Program-made: the position numbers and the translations under genes | Origin: an uncultured Selenomonadaceae bacterium | GTDB taxonomy: Bacteria > Bacillota > Negativicutes > Selenomonadales > Selenomonadaceae | DNA: 9,397 bases | Reading direction: 5' to 3' | Assembly (NCBI GenBank): GCA_905236595.1 | Contig: CAJORE010000055.1 | Coordinates: 1-9,397, forward strand | The notes under the pieces: generated by a model | What the model was told of the DNA's origin: nothing | Databases searched by the model: none | What the model saw: the letters and a program-made list of their open reading frames with translations, nothing else | Shown here: in pieces, positions 1 to 7,684 of the stretch | Layout of the letters: every line of letters begins with the position of its first letter | Position numbering within the stretch: the stretch's first letter is position 1

Positions 1-2046
1 GACGCGAACCGTGCTTTGATGGGTGCTAACATGCAGCGTCAAGCCGTCCCGCTCCTTAGGACGCAAGCGCCGTTGGTCGGCACGGGCATGGAATATAAGG
101 CCGCCTGCGACTCCGGCGTCATGGTGCTGGCCAAAGCGGCCGGCGAAGTGGTGGAAGTGAGCGCCGACGAAATTTATGTGCGGCGTGACGTTACCGGCGA
201 CATAGATCGCTATGTTTTGCAGAAATTCGTGCGTTCAAACCAAGGCACTTGCATAAATCAAGTACCCATTGTCGATGTGGGCGAACACGTTTTTGAAAAA
301 CAGCCCATAGCCGACGGACCGGCCACCGACCATGGCGAACTGGCCTTGGGCTATAACATAATCGTGGCCTATATGCCGTGGGAGGGCTATAACTACGAGG
401 ACGCGATACTCCTTAGCGAAAATCTCCTAAAGCGGGATTTGTATACGTCGATTCATATTGAGGAATACGAAAGCGAATCGCGGGACACGAAATTGGGGCC
501 GGAGGAGATAACCCGCGACATTCCGAATGTTGCCGAGGACGCCTTGAAGGATTTGGACGAAAACGGCATAATTTTTGTCGGTGCCGATGTGCGTCCGGGT
601 GATATTCTGGTGGGCAAGGTGACGCCGAAAGGCGAAACGGAACTGACGGCGGAAGAGCGCCTCTTGCGCGCCATATTCGGCGAGAAGGCGCGTGAAGTCC
701 GCGATACTTCGCTTCGCGTCCCGCACGGCGAAGCGGGAAAAATCGTTGACGTAAAAATTTTCAGCCGCGAGAACCATGACGAATTGCCGCCCGGGGTCAA
801 TCAGTTGGTGCGGGTCTATATCGCGCAAAAACGTAAGATTTCCGTCGGCGACAAGATGAGCGGCCGCCACGGCAACAAAGGCGTCGTGTCCCGCATTATG
901 CGCCAAGAGGATATGCCGTTCCTGCCGGACGGCACTCCCGTGGACATCGTGCTTAATCCGTTGGGCGTGCCGAGCCGCATGAATATCGGGCAGGTTTTGG
1001 AAACGCATCTCGGCATGGCGGTGCGCAAGATTGGTATGCGAATTGCCGAAGGCGACCCGACGATAAAGGACGATCTTATCGCCGCCGGTTACGATTTTGA
1101 AAAGAACGGCATGCCGATTCCCGACAAAGCGGGCTTGCATATCGCCACGCCGGTTTTCGACGGCGCAAAGGAAGATGATGTTTTCGGCACGATTCGCGCC
1201 GCCGGGTTGCCGGAGGACGGCAAGACGGTGCTTTATGACGGGCGCACGGGCGAGCCGTTTGAAAATCGTGTCACCGTCGGTTGCGTTTATATGTTGAAAC
1301 TGCATCATTTGGTTGACGATAAGATTCATGCGCGTTCTACCGGCCCTTATTCTCTCGTTACGCAACAGCCTTTGGGCGGCAAAGCCCAATTCGGCGGTCA
1401 GCGCTTCGGCGAAATGGAAGTTTGGGCGCTTGAGGCCTATGGCGCGGCGTATACGTTGCAAGAAATTTTGACGGTGAAATCGGACGATGTGGTAGGGCGT
1501 GTCAAAGCTTACGAAGCCATTGTCAAGGGCGAAAACATTCCCGAGCCCGGCGTGCCCGAATCTTTCAAGGTGCTCATAAAGGAATTGCAATCCATTGGGC
1601 TTGACATAAAGGTCTTGTCGGCTGATGCCAAGGAAATATTGATTAAGGACGACGAAGACGAAACCGATATTCGCGAGCGGGCGAAAAACCTTGACATTGA
1701 GGCTCCGGCGGGCGGCAAAGCCGCCGAAGACGAAAACCGTGTTCCCTTGCCGCCGCCCGGCGACATGGAGGACGATGACTACACCAGCGACAATGACGAT
1801 GAACACGATGATTACGACACCGGGGACATAATCGCCGAAATGGACGACGACGGTTTGTCGGCTGATGAAGGCACCGATGATATGGACGACAACGACGACG
1901 AGGATCTTGATCACCTTCGCGCTCCCGACAACATGGACGGCATGGACGACGAAGCTGATGATTACGGAAGTTTTGACGATTTGGAGAACATGGAACGTCC
2001 GGATTATTACAACGGTTACATGGACGACGACGAGAGCGATATGTGA
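1..2046 (+). CDS. rpoB: DNA-directed RNA polymerase subunit beta, C-terminal part (5' truncated by window edge)
   Basis: This is the catalytic beta subunit of RNA polymerase. The frame is open from base 1 ([19 protein letters not shown]), so the true start is off the window; the ATG at 16 is internal. The 681 residues seen correspond to roughly the second half of E. coli beta. Visible landmarks are the [12 protein letters not shown] block, [14 protein letters not shown], the active-centre motif [12 protein letters not shown] (847-882), [20 protein letters not shown], and the C-terminal clamp block [24 protein letters not shown]. The large insertion between FTRD and the GDKM block in E. coli is absent, as in Bacillota. 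The rifampicin pocket lies upstream and cannot be assessed. After the conserved core the protein continues into a low-complexity acidic tail (1762-2043: 94 residues, 45 of them Asp/Glu, only two Arg and no Lys). rpoC follows after 21 nt, so the two genes are co-transcribed. Confidence 0.98.
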   Translation, partial: DANRALMGANMQRQAVPLLRTQAPLVGTGMEYKAACDSGVMVLAKAAGEVVEVSADEIYVRRDVTGDIDRYVLQKFVRSNQGTCINQVPIVDVGEHVFEKQPIADGPATDHGELALGYNIIVAYMPWEGYNYEDAILLSENLLKRDLYTSIHIEEYESESRDTKLGPEEITRDIPNVAEDALKDLDENGIIFVGADVRPGDILVGKVTPKGETELTAEERLLRAIFGEKAREVRDTSLRVPHGEAGKIVDVKIFSRENHDELPPGVNQLVRVYIAQKRKISVGDKMSGRHGNKGVVSRIMRQEDMPFLPDGTPVDIVLNPLGVPSRMNIGQVLETHLGMAVRKIGMRIAEGDPTIKDDLIAAGYDFEKNGMPIPDKAGLHIATPVFDGAKEDDVFGTIRAAGLPEDGKTVLYDGRTGEPFENRVTVGCVYMLKLHHLVDDKIHARSTGPYSLVTQQPLGGKAQFGGQRFGEMEVWALEAYGAAYTLQEILTVKSDDVVGRVKAYEAIVKGENIPEPGVPESFKVLIKELQSIGLDIKVLSADAKEILIKDDEDETDIRERAKNLDIEAPAGGKAAEDENRVPLPPPGDMEDDDYTSDNDDEHDDYDTGDIIAEMDDDGLSADEGTDDMDDNDDEDLDHLRAPDNMDGMDDEADDYGSFDDLENMERPDYYNGYMDDDESDM

Positions 2047-2051
2047 GTATT

Positions 2052-2057
2052 AGGAGG
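2052..2057 (+). promoter_or_regulatory. Ribosome binding site of rpoC
   Basis: A perfect AGGAGG lies 10 nt upstream of the rpoC ATG at 2068, in the 21-nt gap after the rpoB stop. It confirms the rpoC start, as does the family-typical N-terminus [10 protein letters not shown]. Confidence 0.85.
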
Positions 2058-2067
2058 CTTTCGGCAT

Positions 2068-5000
2068 ATGCTGGACGTAAACAATTTTGATTCGATGTGC
2101 ATAGGGCTTGCCTCGCCGGATAAAATCCGCGAATGGTCCCACGGCGAGGTGAAAAAGCCCGAAACCATAAATTATCGCACGTTAAAACCCGAGCGGGATG
2201 GGCTTTTTTGCGAACGCATCTTCGGACCTACCCGTGATTGGGAATGTCATTGCGGAAAATACAAACGGATTCGCTACAAGGGCGTTATCTGCGACCGTTG
2301 CGGCGTCGAAGTTACCCGCGCCAAAGTGCGTCGCGAGCGCATGGGACATATCGAACTGGCGGCGCCCGTCTCGCATATTTGGTATTTTAAGGGCATCCCC
2401 TCCCGCATGGGCTTGATTTTGGACGTTACTCCCCGCAATTTGGAAAAGGTATTGTATTTTGCCAACTATATCGTCATTGATCCCGGTGACCCGCAAGTGA
2501 CCGGTTTGCAAAAAAAGCAAATTCTGTCGGAGCGCGAGTATCAAGACGCCAAGGCAAAATTCGGCAATGCCGTAAGAGCCGGCATGGGGGCGCAAGCCAT
2601 TCAGGAATTGTTGGCCGAGCTTGATTTGGATGCTTTGGCGGCGGAACTGCGCGGGGATTTGAGCGCCAACAGCGCCCAAAAGCGGTTGCGGGCTATTCGC
2701 CGTTTGGAAGTCGTCGAGGCGTTTAGAAAGAGCGGCAACAATCCCGCGTGGATGGTGTTAAACGTCGTGCCGGTTATCCCCCCCGAGTTGCGTCCGATGG
2801 TGCAGCTTGACGGCGGAAGGTTCGCGACGAGCGACCTGAATGATTTGTACCGGCGGGTGATAAATCGCAACAACCGCTTAAAGCGCCTCTTGGATTTGGG
2901 GGCGCCGGACATTATCGTGCGCAACGAAAAGCGGATGCTTCAAGAGGCCGTTGACGCGCTTATTGACAACGGACGGCGCGGGCGTCCGGTGACCGGCCCC
3001 GGCAACCGGGCGTTGAAGTCCTTGTCCGATATGTTAAAAGGCAAACAGGGACGCTTTAGGCAAAACCTGTTGGGCAAGCGCGTTGACTATTCGGGACGGT
3101 CGGTTATCGTGGTCGGGCCGGAGCTGAAGCTTCATCAATGCGGCTTGCCGAAAGAGATGGCGTTGGAGTTGTTTAAGCCCTTCGTCATGAAAAAATTGCA
3201 ACAGGGCAAGACCGTACAGAACATAAAGACCGCCAAGCGCATGGTGGAGCGGGCGCATCCCGATGTGTGGGATGTGTTGGAGGACGTCATAAAGGAACAC
3301 CCGGTTCTCTTAAACCGGGCGCCGACGCTTCACCGTCTGGGTATACAGGCCTTTGAGCCGGTGCTCACCGAAGGACGCGCCTTAAAATTGCACCCCTTGG
3401 CTTGTACGGCGTACAATGCGGACTTTGACGGCGACCAGATGGCGATTCATTTGCCTCTGTCGGCGGAAGCGCAAGCCGAAGCGCGCATTTTGATGTTGGC
3501 CGCCAACCACATTTTGGCGCCCAAGGACGGCAAGCCGATTATCGTGCCGACGCAGGATATGGTGCTTGGTTCCTATTACCTCACAATATTAAAGCCGGGG
3601 GCGAAAGGCGAGGGCAAAGCTTTCACCGGCATTGCCGAAGCGTTGTTGGCGTATCAGCACCATGAGCTTGACTTGCAAGCGAAGGTGCGGAGCCGACTGA
3701 AAGGCTATGAACAATACGGACTTGTCACCACATCCCTCGGGCGCATGATTTTCAACGAGCTTTTGCCGCCCGAACTTCGCTACTTCAAACAAGACAAGGA
3801 AAGCGGCGAATGGAGCCTGGGTGTGTTGATGAACAAAAAAGAGATCGGCAAGCTTGTCGCCAAATGCTATAACCATTTTGGCGCGACCAAGACCGCCGAA
3901 GTCATTGACACGGTCAAAAACCTTGGCTACCATTACGCTTGTATCGCGGGAATGACGGTCGCCGTCTCCGATGTCATAGTCCCGCCGGCGAAAAAGACGA
4001 TAATTGACGAAACGAAGGCCAAAGTCGGCAAGGTTGAACGGCAATTCAACCGCGGCCTTATCACCGACGAAGAACGCTACAAAAAAGTTATCGCCCTTTG
4101 GAACAAAGCCACCGATGATGTGGCTGACGCCATGATGAACAACATGAGCGCCTTTAACCCCATTTTTATGATGGCTGACTCCGGCGCTCGCGGTAACAAA
4201 CAGCAAATGCGTCAGTTGGCGGGGATGCGCGGACTTATGGCGGATCCTTCGGGTAAAATCATCGACTTGCCCATAACCGCAAACTTCCGCGAAGGGCTGT
4301 CCGTTTCCGATTACTTCATTTCCTCGCACGGTGCGCGCAAAGGCTTGGCCGATACCGCGCTCCGTACGGCCGACTCCGGTTATTTGACGCGCCGGTTGGT
4401 GGATGTCGCGCAAGACGTTATCGTTCGCGAGGAAGATTGCGATATAACGGCGGTAAATCTTTTGTTGCACCGGGCGCAGCTCTCCGAAGATGTGTACGAT
4501 GCTTTGGCGGTAATGCATGATGTGCTTATTGGCCGTCTGATTGCGGCGGCGGTACGCGACCCCGCCACCGGCGAAGTGTTGTTTAACCGCGATTCCATGA
4601 TCGGCGAAGAAGAGCTTATCGTTATCGGAGAGAAAAACGTCCCGGAAATCATGGTTCGCGGCTCGTCCATTCCTTCCGATGCGGTGAACGGCGCCGCCGT
4701 CACGGAAGTTGTGGCGCTGGGCGAACCCAATGCCGAACGTCGGGCGGAGTTGCTCCATAATCTCATTCATGAGTTGTCCGGCAAAGAAATCACCGAATCG
4801 GTTCTTGATGTCAACGGCTGTGTGATTGCTCCGGCCGGTGAGGATCTGAACGAAGAATACATAAAGGCGCTTTTGGCCAGCGATGCCCGTTGCGTGCACG
4901 TTCGCAACAATGCCGTGCGCGGTATCGAAGTTGAAGCGATAATGGAAGGCAACGGTGTCATTGAATCCCTTGAGGATCGGATTTTGGGACGCGCCCTTGC

Positions 5001-6093
5001 CGAGGACATCATTGACGAGGCTACGGGGGAAGTAATCGCCTGCGTCAATGACGAAATCGACGAAACCTTGGCCAAGCGTATTGCCAAGGTGCGCAAGAAA
5101 GTTTCCATCAGAAGCGTGCTTACCTGCAAATCGCAGTTCGGCGTATGCATAAAATGCTACGGGCGCGATTTGGCCAACCAAGCCAAAGTCGAAGTGGGCG
5201 AAGCCGTCGGCATTATTGCCGCGCAGTCCATCGGCGAACCCGGCACGCAGCTGACGATGCGTACGTTCCACACGGGCGGCGTCGCCGGTGATGATATAAC
5301 TCAAGGTTTGCCGCGTGTCGAGGAATTGTTCGAGGCGCGTAACCCCAAACATAACGCCATAATTGCCGAAACCGAAGGACGCGTTTCCATTATTGAGGAC
5401 ACGGAACAGGGGATGCGTAAGGTTACGGTTACGCCGGAGGTAGGGGCGGCACGCGAATATGCGATACCCTACGGATCGCGCATGGCGGTTCACGACGGCG
5501 ACATCATCGAAAAGGGCGTCAAACTGACCGAAGGCTCCGTAAACCCCGGCGATATTTTGCGCGTGTCCGGCTTAAAAGACACGCAACGGTACTTGGTCTA
5601 CGAGGTGCAGAAAGTTTACAAGACCCAGGGCGTTGAGATAAACGACAAGCACATCGAAGTTATGGTGCGGCAGATGTTGCATAAGGTGAAAATCGAAGAA
5701 TCCGGCTCAACGGAATTTTTGCCCGGAGAATTTATTGAGATTAACGCCTTTGAAGCGGCCAACACCAAAGCTATCGAAGAGGGCGGCGAACCTGCCGTGG
5801 CGAAACCGATAATCTTGGGCATAACCAAAGCGTCGCTGGCGACCGATTCATTCCTGTCGGCGGCGTCCTTCCAAGAGACGACCCGCGTTTTGACGGATGC
5901 CGCCATAAAAGGCAAAGTCGATCCGTTGGTGGGCTTGAAAGAGAACGTTATTATCGGCAAGTTGATTCCTGCCGGCACCGGTATGCACCGTTACCGCAAC
6001 ATAAGCATTGTTGACGAGAACGGACAGTTGATACCGGACGTCAAGCCGCAGTCGGCCAAAAACGGCGACAGCATTGCCGATGCCGTGTCCTGA
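2068..6093 (+). CDS. rpoC: DNA-directed RNA polymerase subunit beta-prime
   Basis: This is the beta-prime subunit of RNA polymerase, complete at 1341 residues. The N-terminal zinc finger has Cys60, Cys62, Cys75 and Cys78. The catalytic NADFDGD motif (3415-3435) supplies the Mg-binding Asp452, Asp454 and Asp456. The bridge-helix region MADSGARG...[11 protein letters not shown] and the trigger-loop region [19 protein letters not shown] are intact, and the C-terminal [24 protein letters not shown] block is present. The second zinc site appears to be Cys791, Cys1020, Cys1027 and Cys1030. The last three have the usual spacing, but Cys791 is about 229 residues from Cys1020, against about 74 in E. 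coli. The extra ~150 residues (nt about 4450-4917) explain most of the excess over typical Bacillota beta-prime (about 1200 residues). The E. coli trigger-loop insertion is absent. rpoC lies 21 nt after rpoB and ends about 30 nt before a GC-rich hairpin. Confidence 0.98.
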   Translation: MLDVNNFDSMCIGLASPDKIREWSHGEVKKPETINYRTLKPERDGLFCERIFGPTRDWECHCGKYKRIRYKGVICDRCGVEVTRAKVRRERMGHIELAAPVSHIWYFKGIPSRMGLILDVTPRNLEKVLYFANYIVIDPGDPQVTGLQKKQILSEREYQDAKAKFGNAVRAGMGAQAIQELLAELDLDALAAELRGDLSANSAQKRLRAIRRLEVVEAFRKSGNNPAWMVLNVVPVIPPELRPMVQLDGGRFATSDLNDLYRRVINRNNRLKRLLDLGAPDIIVRNEKRMLQEAVDALIDNGRRGRPVTGPGNRALKSLSDMLKGKQGRFRQNLLGKRVDYSGRSVIVVGPELKLHQCGLPKEMALELFKPFVMKKLQQGKTVQNIKTAKRMVERAHPDVWDVLEDVIKEHPVLLNRAPTLHRLGIQAFEPVLTEGRALKLHPLACTAYNADFDGDQMAIHLPLSAEAQAEARILMLAANHILAPKDGKPIIVPTQDMVLGSYYLTILKPGAKGEGKAFTGIAEALLAYQHHELDLQAKVRSRLKGYEQYGLVTTSLGRMIFNELLPPELRYFKQDKESGEWSLGVLMNKKEIGKLVAKCYNHFGATKTAEVIDTVKNLGYHYACIAGMTVAVSDVIVPPAKKTIIDETKAKVGKVERQFNRGLITDEERYKKVIALWNKATDDVADAMMNNMSAFNPIFMMADSGARGNKQQMRQLAGMRGLMADPSGKIIDLPITANFREGLSVSDYFISSHGARKGLADTALRTADSGYLTRRLVDVAQDVIVREEDCDITAVNLLLHRAQLSEDVYDALAVMHDVLIGRLIAAAVRDPATGEVLFNRDSMIGEEELIVIGEKNVPEIMVRGSSIPSDAVNGAAVTEVVALGEPNAERRAELLHNLIHELSGKEITESVLDVNGCVIAPAGEDLNEEYIKALLASDARCVHVRNNAVRGIEVEAIMEGNGVIESLEDRILGRALAEDIIDEATGEVIACVNDEIDETLAKRIAKVRKKVSIRSVLTCKSQFGVCIKCYGRDLANQAKVEVGEAVGIIAAQSIGEPGTQLTMRTFHTGGVAGDDITQGLPRVEELFEARNPKHNAIIAETEGRVSIIEDTEQGMRKVTVTPEVGAAREYAIPYGSRMAVHDGDIIEKGVKLTEGSVNPGDILRVSGLKDTQRYLVYEVQKVYKTQGVEINDKHIEVMVRQMLHKVKIEESGSTEFLPGEFIEINAFEAANTKAIEEGGEPAVAKPIILGITKASLATDSFLSAASFQETTRVLTDAAIKGKVDPLVGLKENVIIGKLIPAGTGMHRYRNISIVDENGQLIPDVKPQSAKNGDSIADAVS
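4522..5112 (+). repeat. Three degenerate copies of a ~45-residue module inside RpoC
   Basis: Within the RpoC zinc-site 2 region the same pattern seems to occur three times. Copy 1 is residues 819-864 (nt 4522-4659; [17 protein letters not shown] and ending IMVRG). Copy 2 is residues 902-946 (nt 4771-4905; [18 protein letters not shown] and ending VHVRN). Copy 3 is residues 971-1015 (nt 4978-5112; [18 protein letters not shown] and ending VSIRS). Each has a Gly-basic start, a (V/I)xD...G(E/C)V(L/I) core, an acidic stretch with EE or DE, and a hydrophobic-V-R end. Copy 3 aligns with the native segment of all beta-prime proteins. Copies 1 and 2 lie in the insertion. The repeat is seen by eye and is divergent, so copy 2 is the least certain. 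Confidence 0.6.
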
Positions 6094-6123
6094 GCTTTTT
6101 GGCAAGTAAGGAACAATCACAAT

Positions 6124-6155
6124 CGGGCGGAAGATTGTTTCCGCCCGGCATTTAT
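6124..6155 (+). terminator. Hairpin downstream of rpoC, weak intrinsic terminator or attenuator
   Basis: A perfect 9-bp stem (6124-6132 with 6139-6147, CGGGCGGAA/TTCCGCCCG) closes a 6-nt loop and is followed by GGCATTTAT, only a poor T tract. It starts 30 nt after the rpoC stop and ends 37 nt before the ftsZ-like start. This suggests a leaky terminator that lets some rpoBC transcription continue into the next gene. I saw no convincing separate promoter for that gene. Confidence 0.55.
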
Positions 6156-6172
6156 ACCTGAGAATCAGCCTT

Positions 6173-6177
6173 AAGGG
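6173..6177 (+). promoter_or_regulatory. Ribosome binding site of the ftsZ-like gene
   Basis: AAGGG lies 7 nt upstream of the ATG at 6185. It supports that start, which places the glycine-rich nucleotide-binding loop at residues 20-23 as expected for FtsZ proteins. Confidence 0.6.
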
Positions 6178-6184
6178 AAAAATC

Positions 6185-7330
6185 ATGAGTGAAGATACGG
6201 GAATAAAGAAAGCGATTGTCACCATAAAGGTTTTCGGTATTGGCGGCGGCGGAAGTATGGCGCTTTTGCGAATGGCGGAAAGCGATTTTTTGGACATTGA
6301 GCTTATCGCCATAAATACCGATGCCAACCAGCTTGCTCGCGTTGAAGCGGCCGGGGTAAAGACGTTGCAAATCGGACAAAGTTTCACCAAGGGACGCGGC
6401 ACGGGCGGCAATCCCGCCTTCGGTGAAGCGGCCGCCAAAAATGACGAAAATCGTATTCGTGATGCTATGGCCGGTGCCGATCTTATTTTTATAACGGCGG
6501 CCATGGGCGGCGGTGTCGGGACGGGCGCTTCGCCCGTCGTAGCGCGTATCGCCAAAGAGCAAGGCATTTTGTCGGTCGGTGTTGTCACCGTTCCTTTTAC
6601 CTTTGAAGGGCAACGCAAACGAAAAACAGCCATGAGCGGCATTGTCAAAATGCAGTCGCAGATGGACGCGCTTATCGCCATTCAAAACGACAATCTGTTG
6701 AAGTTGCCGGACAATCGTAGTATGACCATGCAGGAAGCTTTTATCGAAGCGGACGATATACTAAAGCAAGCGGTGCGCTGTGTGGCGGAATTGATTTTGA
6801 CGACGGGCGTCGTCAATGTGGATTTTGCCGACGTAACGACGATTTTTCGTCAGAGCGAAAGCAGCGATGCGCTCTTGGGTATTGGCGTGAGCCAGCGCAA
6901 TGCCGTGGATGCCGTTCGTCAAGCTGTGGCCAGCCCCTTAATCGACAAGTCGCTGAAAGGCGCCCGCGGCATTATCCTTAATATAACCGCCGGTGAAACG
7001 TTGCCGCTTTATGATGTGAATGAGGCCACGCAATTTATTTACAGTCAGGCGGATAAGAACGCCAACATAATTTTCGGCGCGGTGATAAACGACGAGATGG
7101 GCGAATCGGTGCAAGCCACCATAATCGCCACCGATTTTGAGGGCAGTATGGCACTAAAGGCGCCGACGCCCGAGACGCCGAAAACAGCCGAAACCGTACA
7201 GCAGGGATTTAATTGGGAAACGCCGTCGTTTATGGCAAGACCGACGCCGCCTAAGCCTAACGGAAACGCCTTTGCGTTGCCGGCTTTCAAATTGACGGGC
7301 GCGGATGACGAAGGCGATGGCGAACAATAA
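6185..7330 (+). CDS. ftsZ: Divergent FtsZ-family (tubulin-like) GTPase
   Basis: This 381-residue protein is clearly of the FtsZ family, which forms GTP-dependent filaments at the division site. Loop 1 is IKVFGIGGGGSMALLRM (residues 14-30), where FtsZ normally has Asn after the glycines. NTDANQL (44-50), PFTFEG (137-142), ND (168-169), the Asp pair at 190-191, and the catalytic T7 loop NVDFADV (211-217) are retained. The signature loop reads GGGVGTG (108-114) instead of GGGTGTG. The C-terminal domain is recognisable (GARGIILNITAG, 259-270; ANIIFGAVINDEMGE, 293-307). A short linker leads to two motifs resembling the FtsZ tail peptide: ETPSFMAR (345-352) and ALPAFKL (364-370). The gene stands alone after rpoC, not in a visible division cluster. 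It could be the sole FtsZ of a divergent lineage or a second paralogue; the substitutions favour a paralogue. Family assignment is sure, exact role is not. Confidence 0.9.
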   Translation: MSEDTGIKKAIVTIKVFGIGGGGSMALLRMAESDFLDIELIAINTDANQLARVEAAGVKTLQIGQSFTKGRGTGGNPAFGEAAAKNDENRIRDAMAGADLIFITAAMGGGVGTGASPVVARIAKEQGILSVGVVTVPFTFEGQRKRKTAMSGIVKMQSQMDALIAIQNDNLLKLPDNRSMTMQEAFIEADDILKQAVRCVAELILTTGVVNVDFADVTTIFRQSESSDALLGIGVSQRNAVDAVRQAVASPLIDKSLKGARGIILNITAGETLPLYDVNEATQFIYSQADKNANIIFGAVINDEMGESVQATIIATDFEGSMALKAPTPETPKTAETVQQGFNWETPSFMARPTPPKPNGNAFALPAFKLTGADDEGDGEQ

Positions 7331-7352
7331 CCGGCCAATGATTTTCACACAA

Positions 7353-7390
7353 AAAAAGACCCCGACCGAGAATCGTGTCGGGGTCTTTTT
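7353..7390. terminator. Strong bidirectional Rho-independent terminator
   Basis: A perfect 14-nt inverted repeat (7353-7366 with 7377-7390) contains a GACCCCGAC/GTCGGGGTC core. It is flanked by a run of seven A on the left and five T on the right, so it gives a U tract on both strands. It lies 22 nt after the ftsZ-like stop and would stop transcription from that side as well as read-through from the convergent ubiD-ubiA unit. Confidence 0.93.
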
Positions 7391-7407
7391 GTATTTGCCG
7401 GAAAATT

Positions 7408-7587
7408 TAGGGAAATACTGTATAAATGAGTTCGTGCCATTGCCGAGGGATTTTTTCGGCAGACAAGGAAAGACGACGAAGCGTAGTGGTGCTACGCTGA
7501 GGAGAAATGACGCAGTACGCGTGCCCTTCAGGGTATGCCGGAAAAAGACCCGGCAAGGGTGCGGACGAATTATGCAGTGTTTCCCTA
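7408..7587. repeat. 180-bp imperfect palindrome with TA ends (MITE-like element or structured RNA)
   Basis: The ends mirror each other: TAGGGAAATACTGTATAA from 7408 on the + strand, and TAGGGAAACACTGCATAA from 7587 on the - strand (16 of 18 identical). The similarity continues inward for about 50 nt on each side. It includes a small hairpin per arm, TGCCGA/TCGGCA (7441-7461) and GCCGG/CCGGC (7537-7554), each with a T-rich or A-rich loop. The centre holds GCGTAG/CTACGC (7481-7497) and an 8-bp stem with TTCA loop (7519-7538). TA at both ends fits insertion at a TA target, as for IS630/Tc1-mariner-type MITEs. No credible protein is encoded. Copy number cannot be judged from one window. Confidence 0.65.
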
Positions 7588-7622
7588 CAAACTTTTTCAT
7601 GTGTTTTGTTTCCCCGCGCGAA

Positions 7623-7647
7623 AGACGGTGAAACAACTGCGCCGTCT
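7623..7647 (-). terminator. Hairpin downstream of the ubiA gene, weak terminator candidate
   Basis: AGACGG (7623-7628) and CCGTCT (7642-7647) form a 6-bp stem. Read on the - strand it lies 37 nt after the ubiA/mqnP stop and is followed by TTTCGCG, a short and interrupted T run. It may slow or end ubiD-ubiA transcription, with the strong terminator at 7353-7390 as back-up. Apart from this hairpin, the palindrome and the bidirectional terminator, I see nothing else in the 354-bp gap 7331-7684. Confidence 0.35.
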
Positions 7648-7684
7648 ACTATAACATTATATTGTGCCGTAGGCAAGGGAAAAA

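Noticed and set aside
427..1914. Open frame of 495 codons on the - strand opposite rpoB
   Set aside because: It lies fully antisense to the highly conserved rpoB frame and its translation has no recognisable domain. Long antisense openness arises from the codon use of the sense gene.
3589..5493. Open frame of 634 codons on the - strand opposite rpoC
   Set aside because: The sense strand is unmistakable rpoC; the antisense product resembles no family and has no convincing start context.
5848..6685. Two open frames on the - strand across the rpoC end and the ftsZ-like start
   Set aside because: They run through the terminator-like hairpin and two well-supported sense genes, and have composition expected of shadows.
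7395..7426. Possible promoter (TTGCCG ... TATAAA) at the left end of the palindrome
   Set aside because: The spacer is 20 nt, too long for a standard promoter, and TATAAA is part of the inverted-repeat end. It cannot be told from chance.
7408..7587. Identification of the palindrome as 6S RNA or another named RNA
   Set aside because: The size and rod shape fit loosely, but there is no large central bubble and no conserved sequence that I can recognise.
7651..7666. TATAAT-like stretch on the - strand and TATAAC/TATATT on the + strand
   Set aside because: No -35 element at the proper distance on either strand, and nothing downstream that would need a promoter there.
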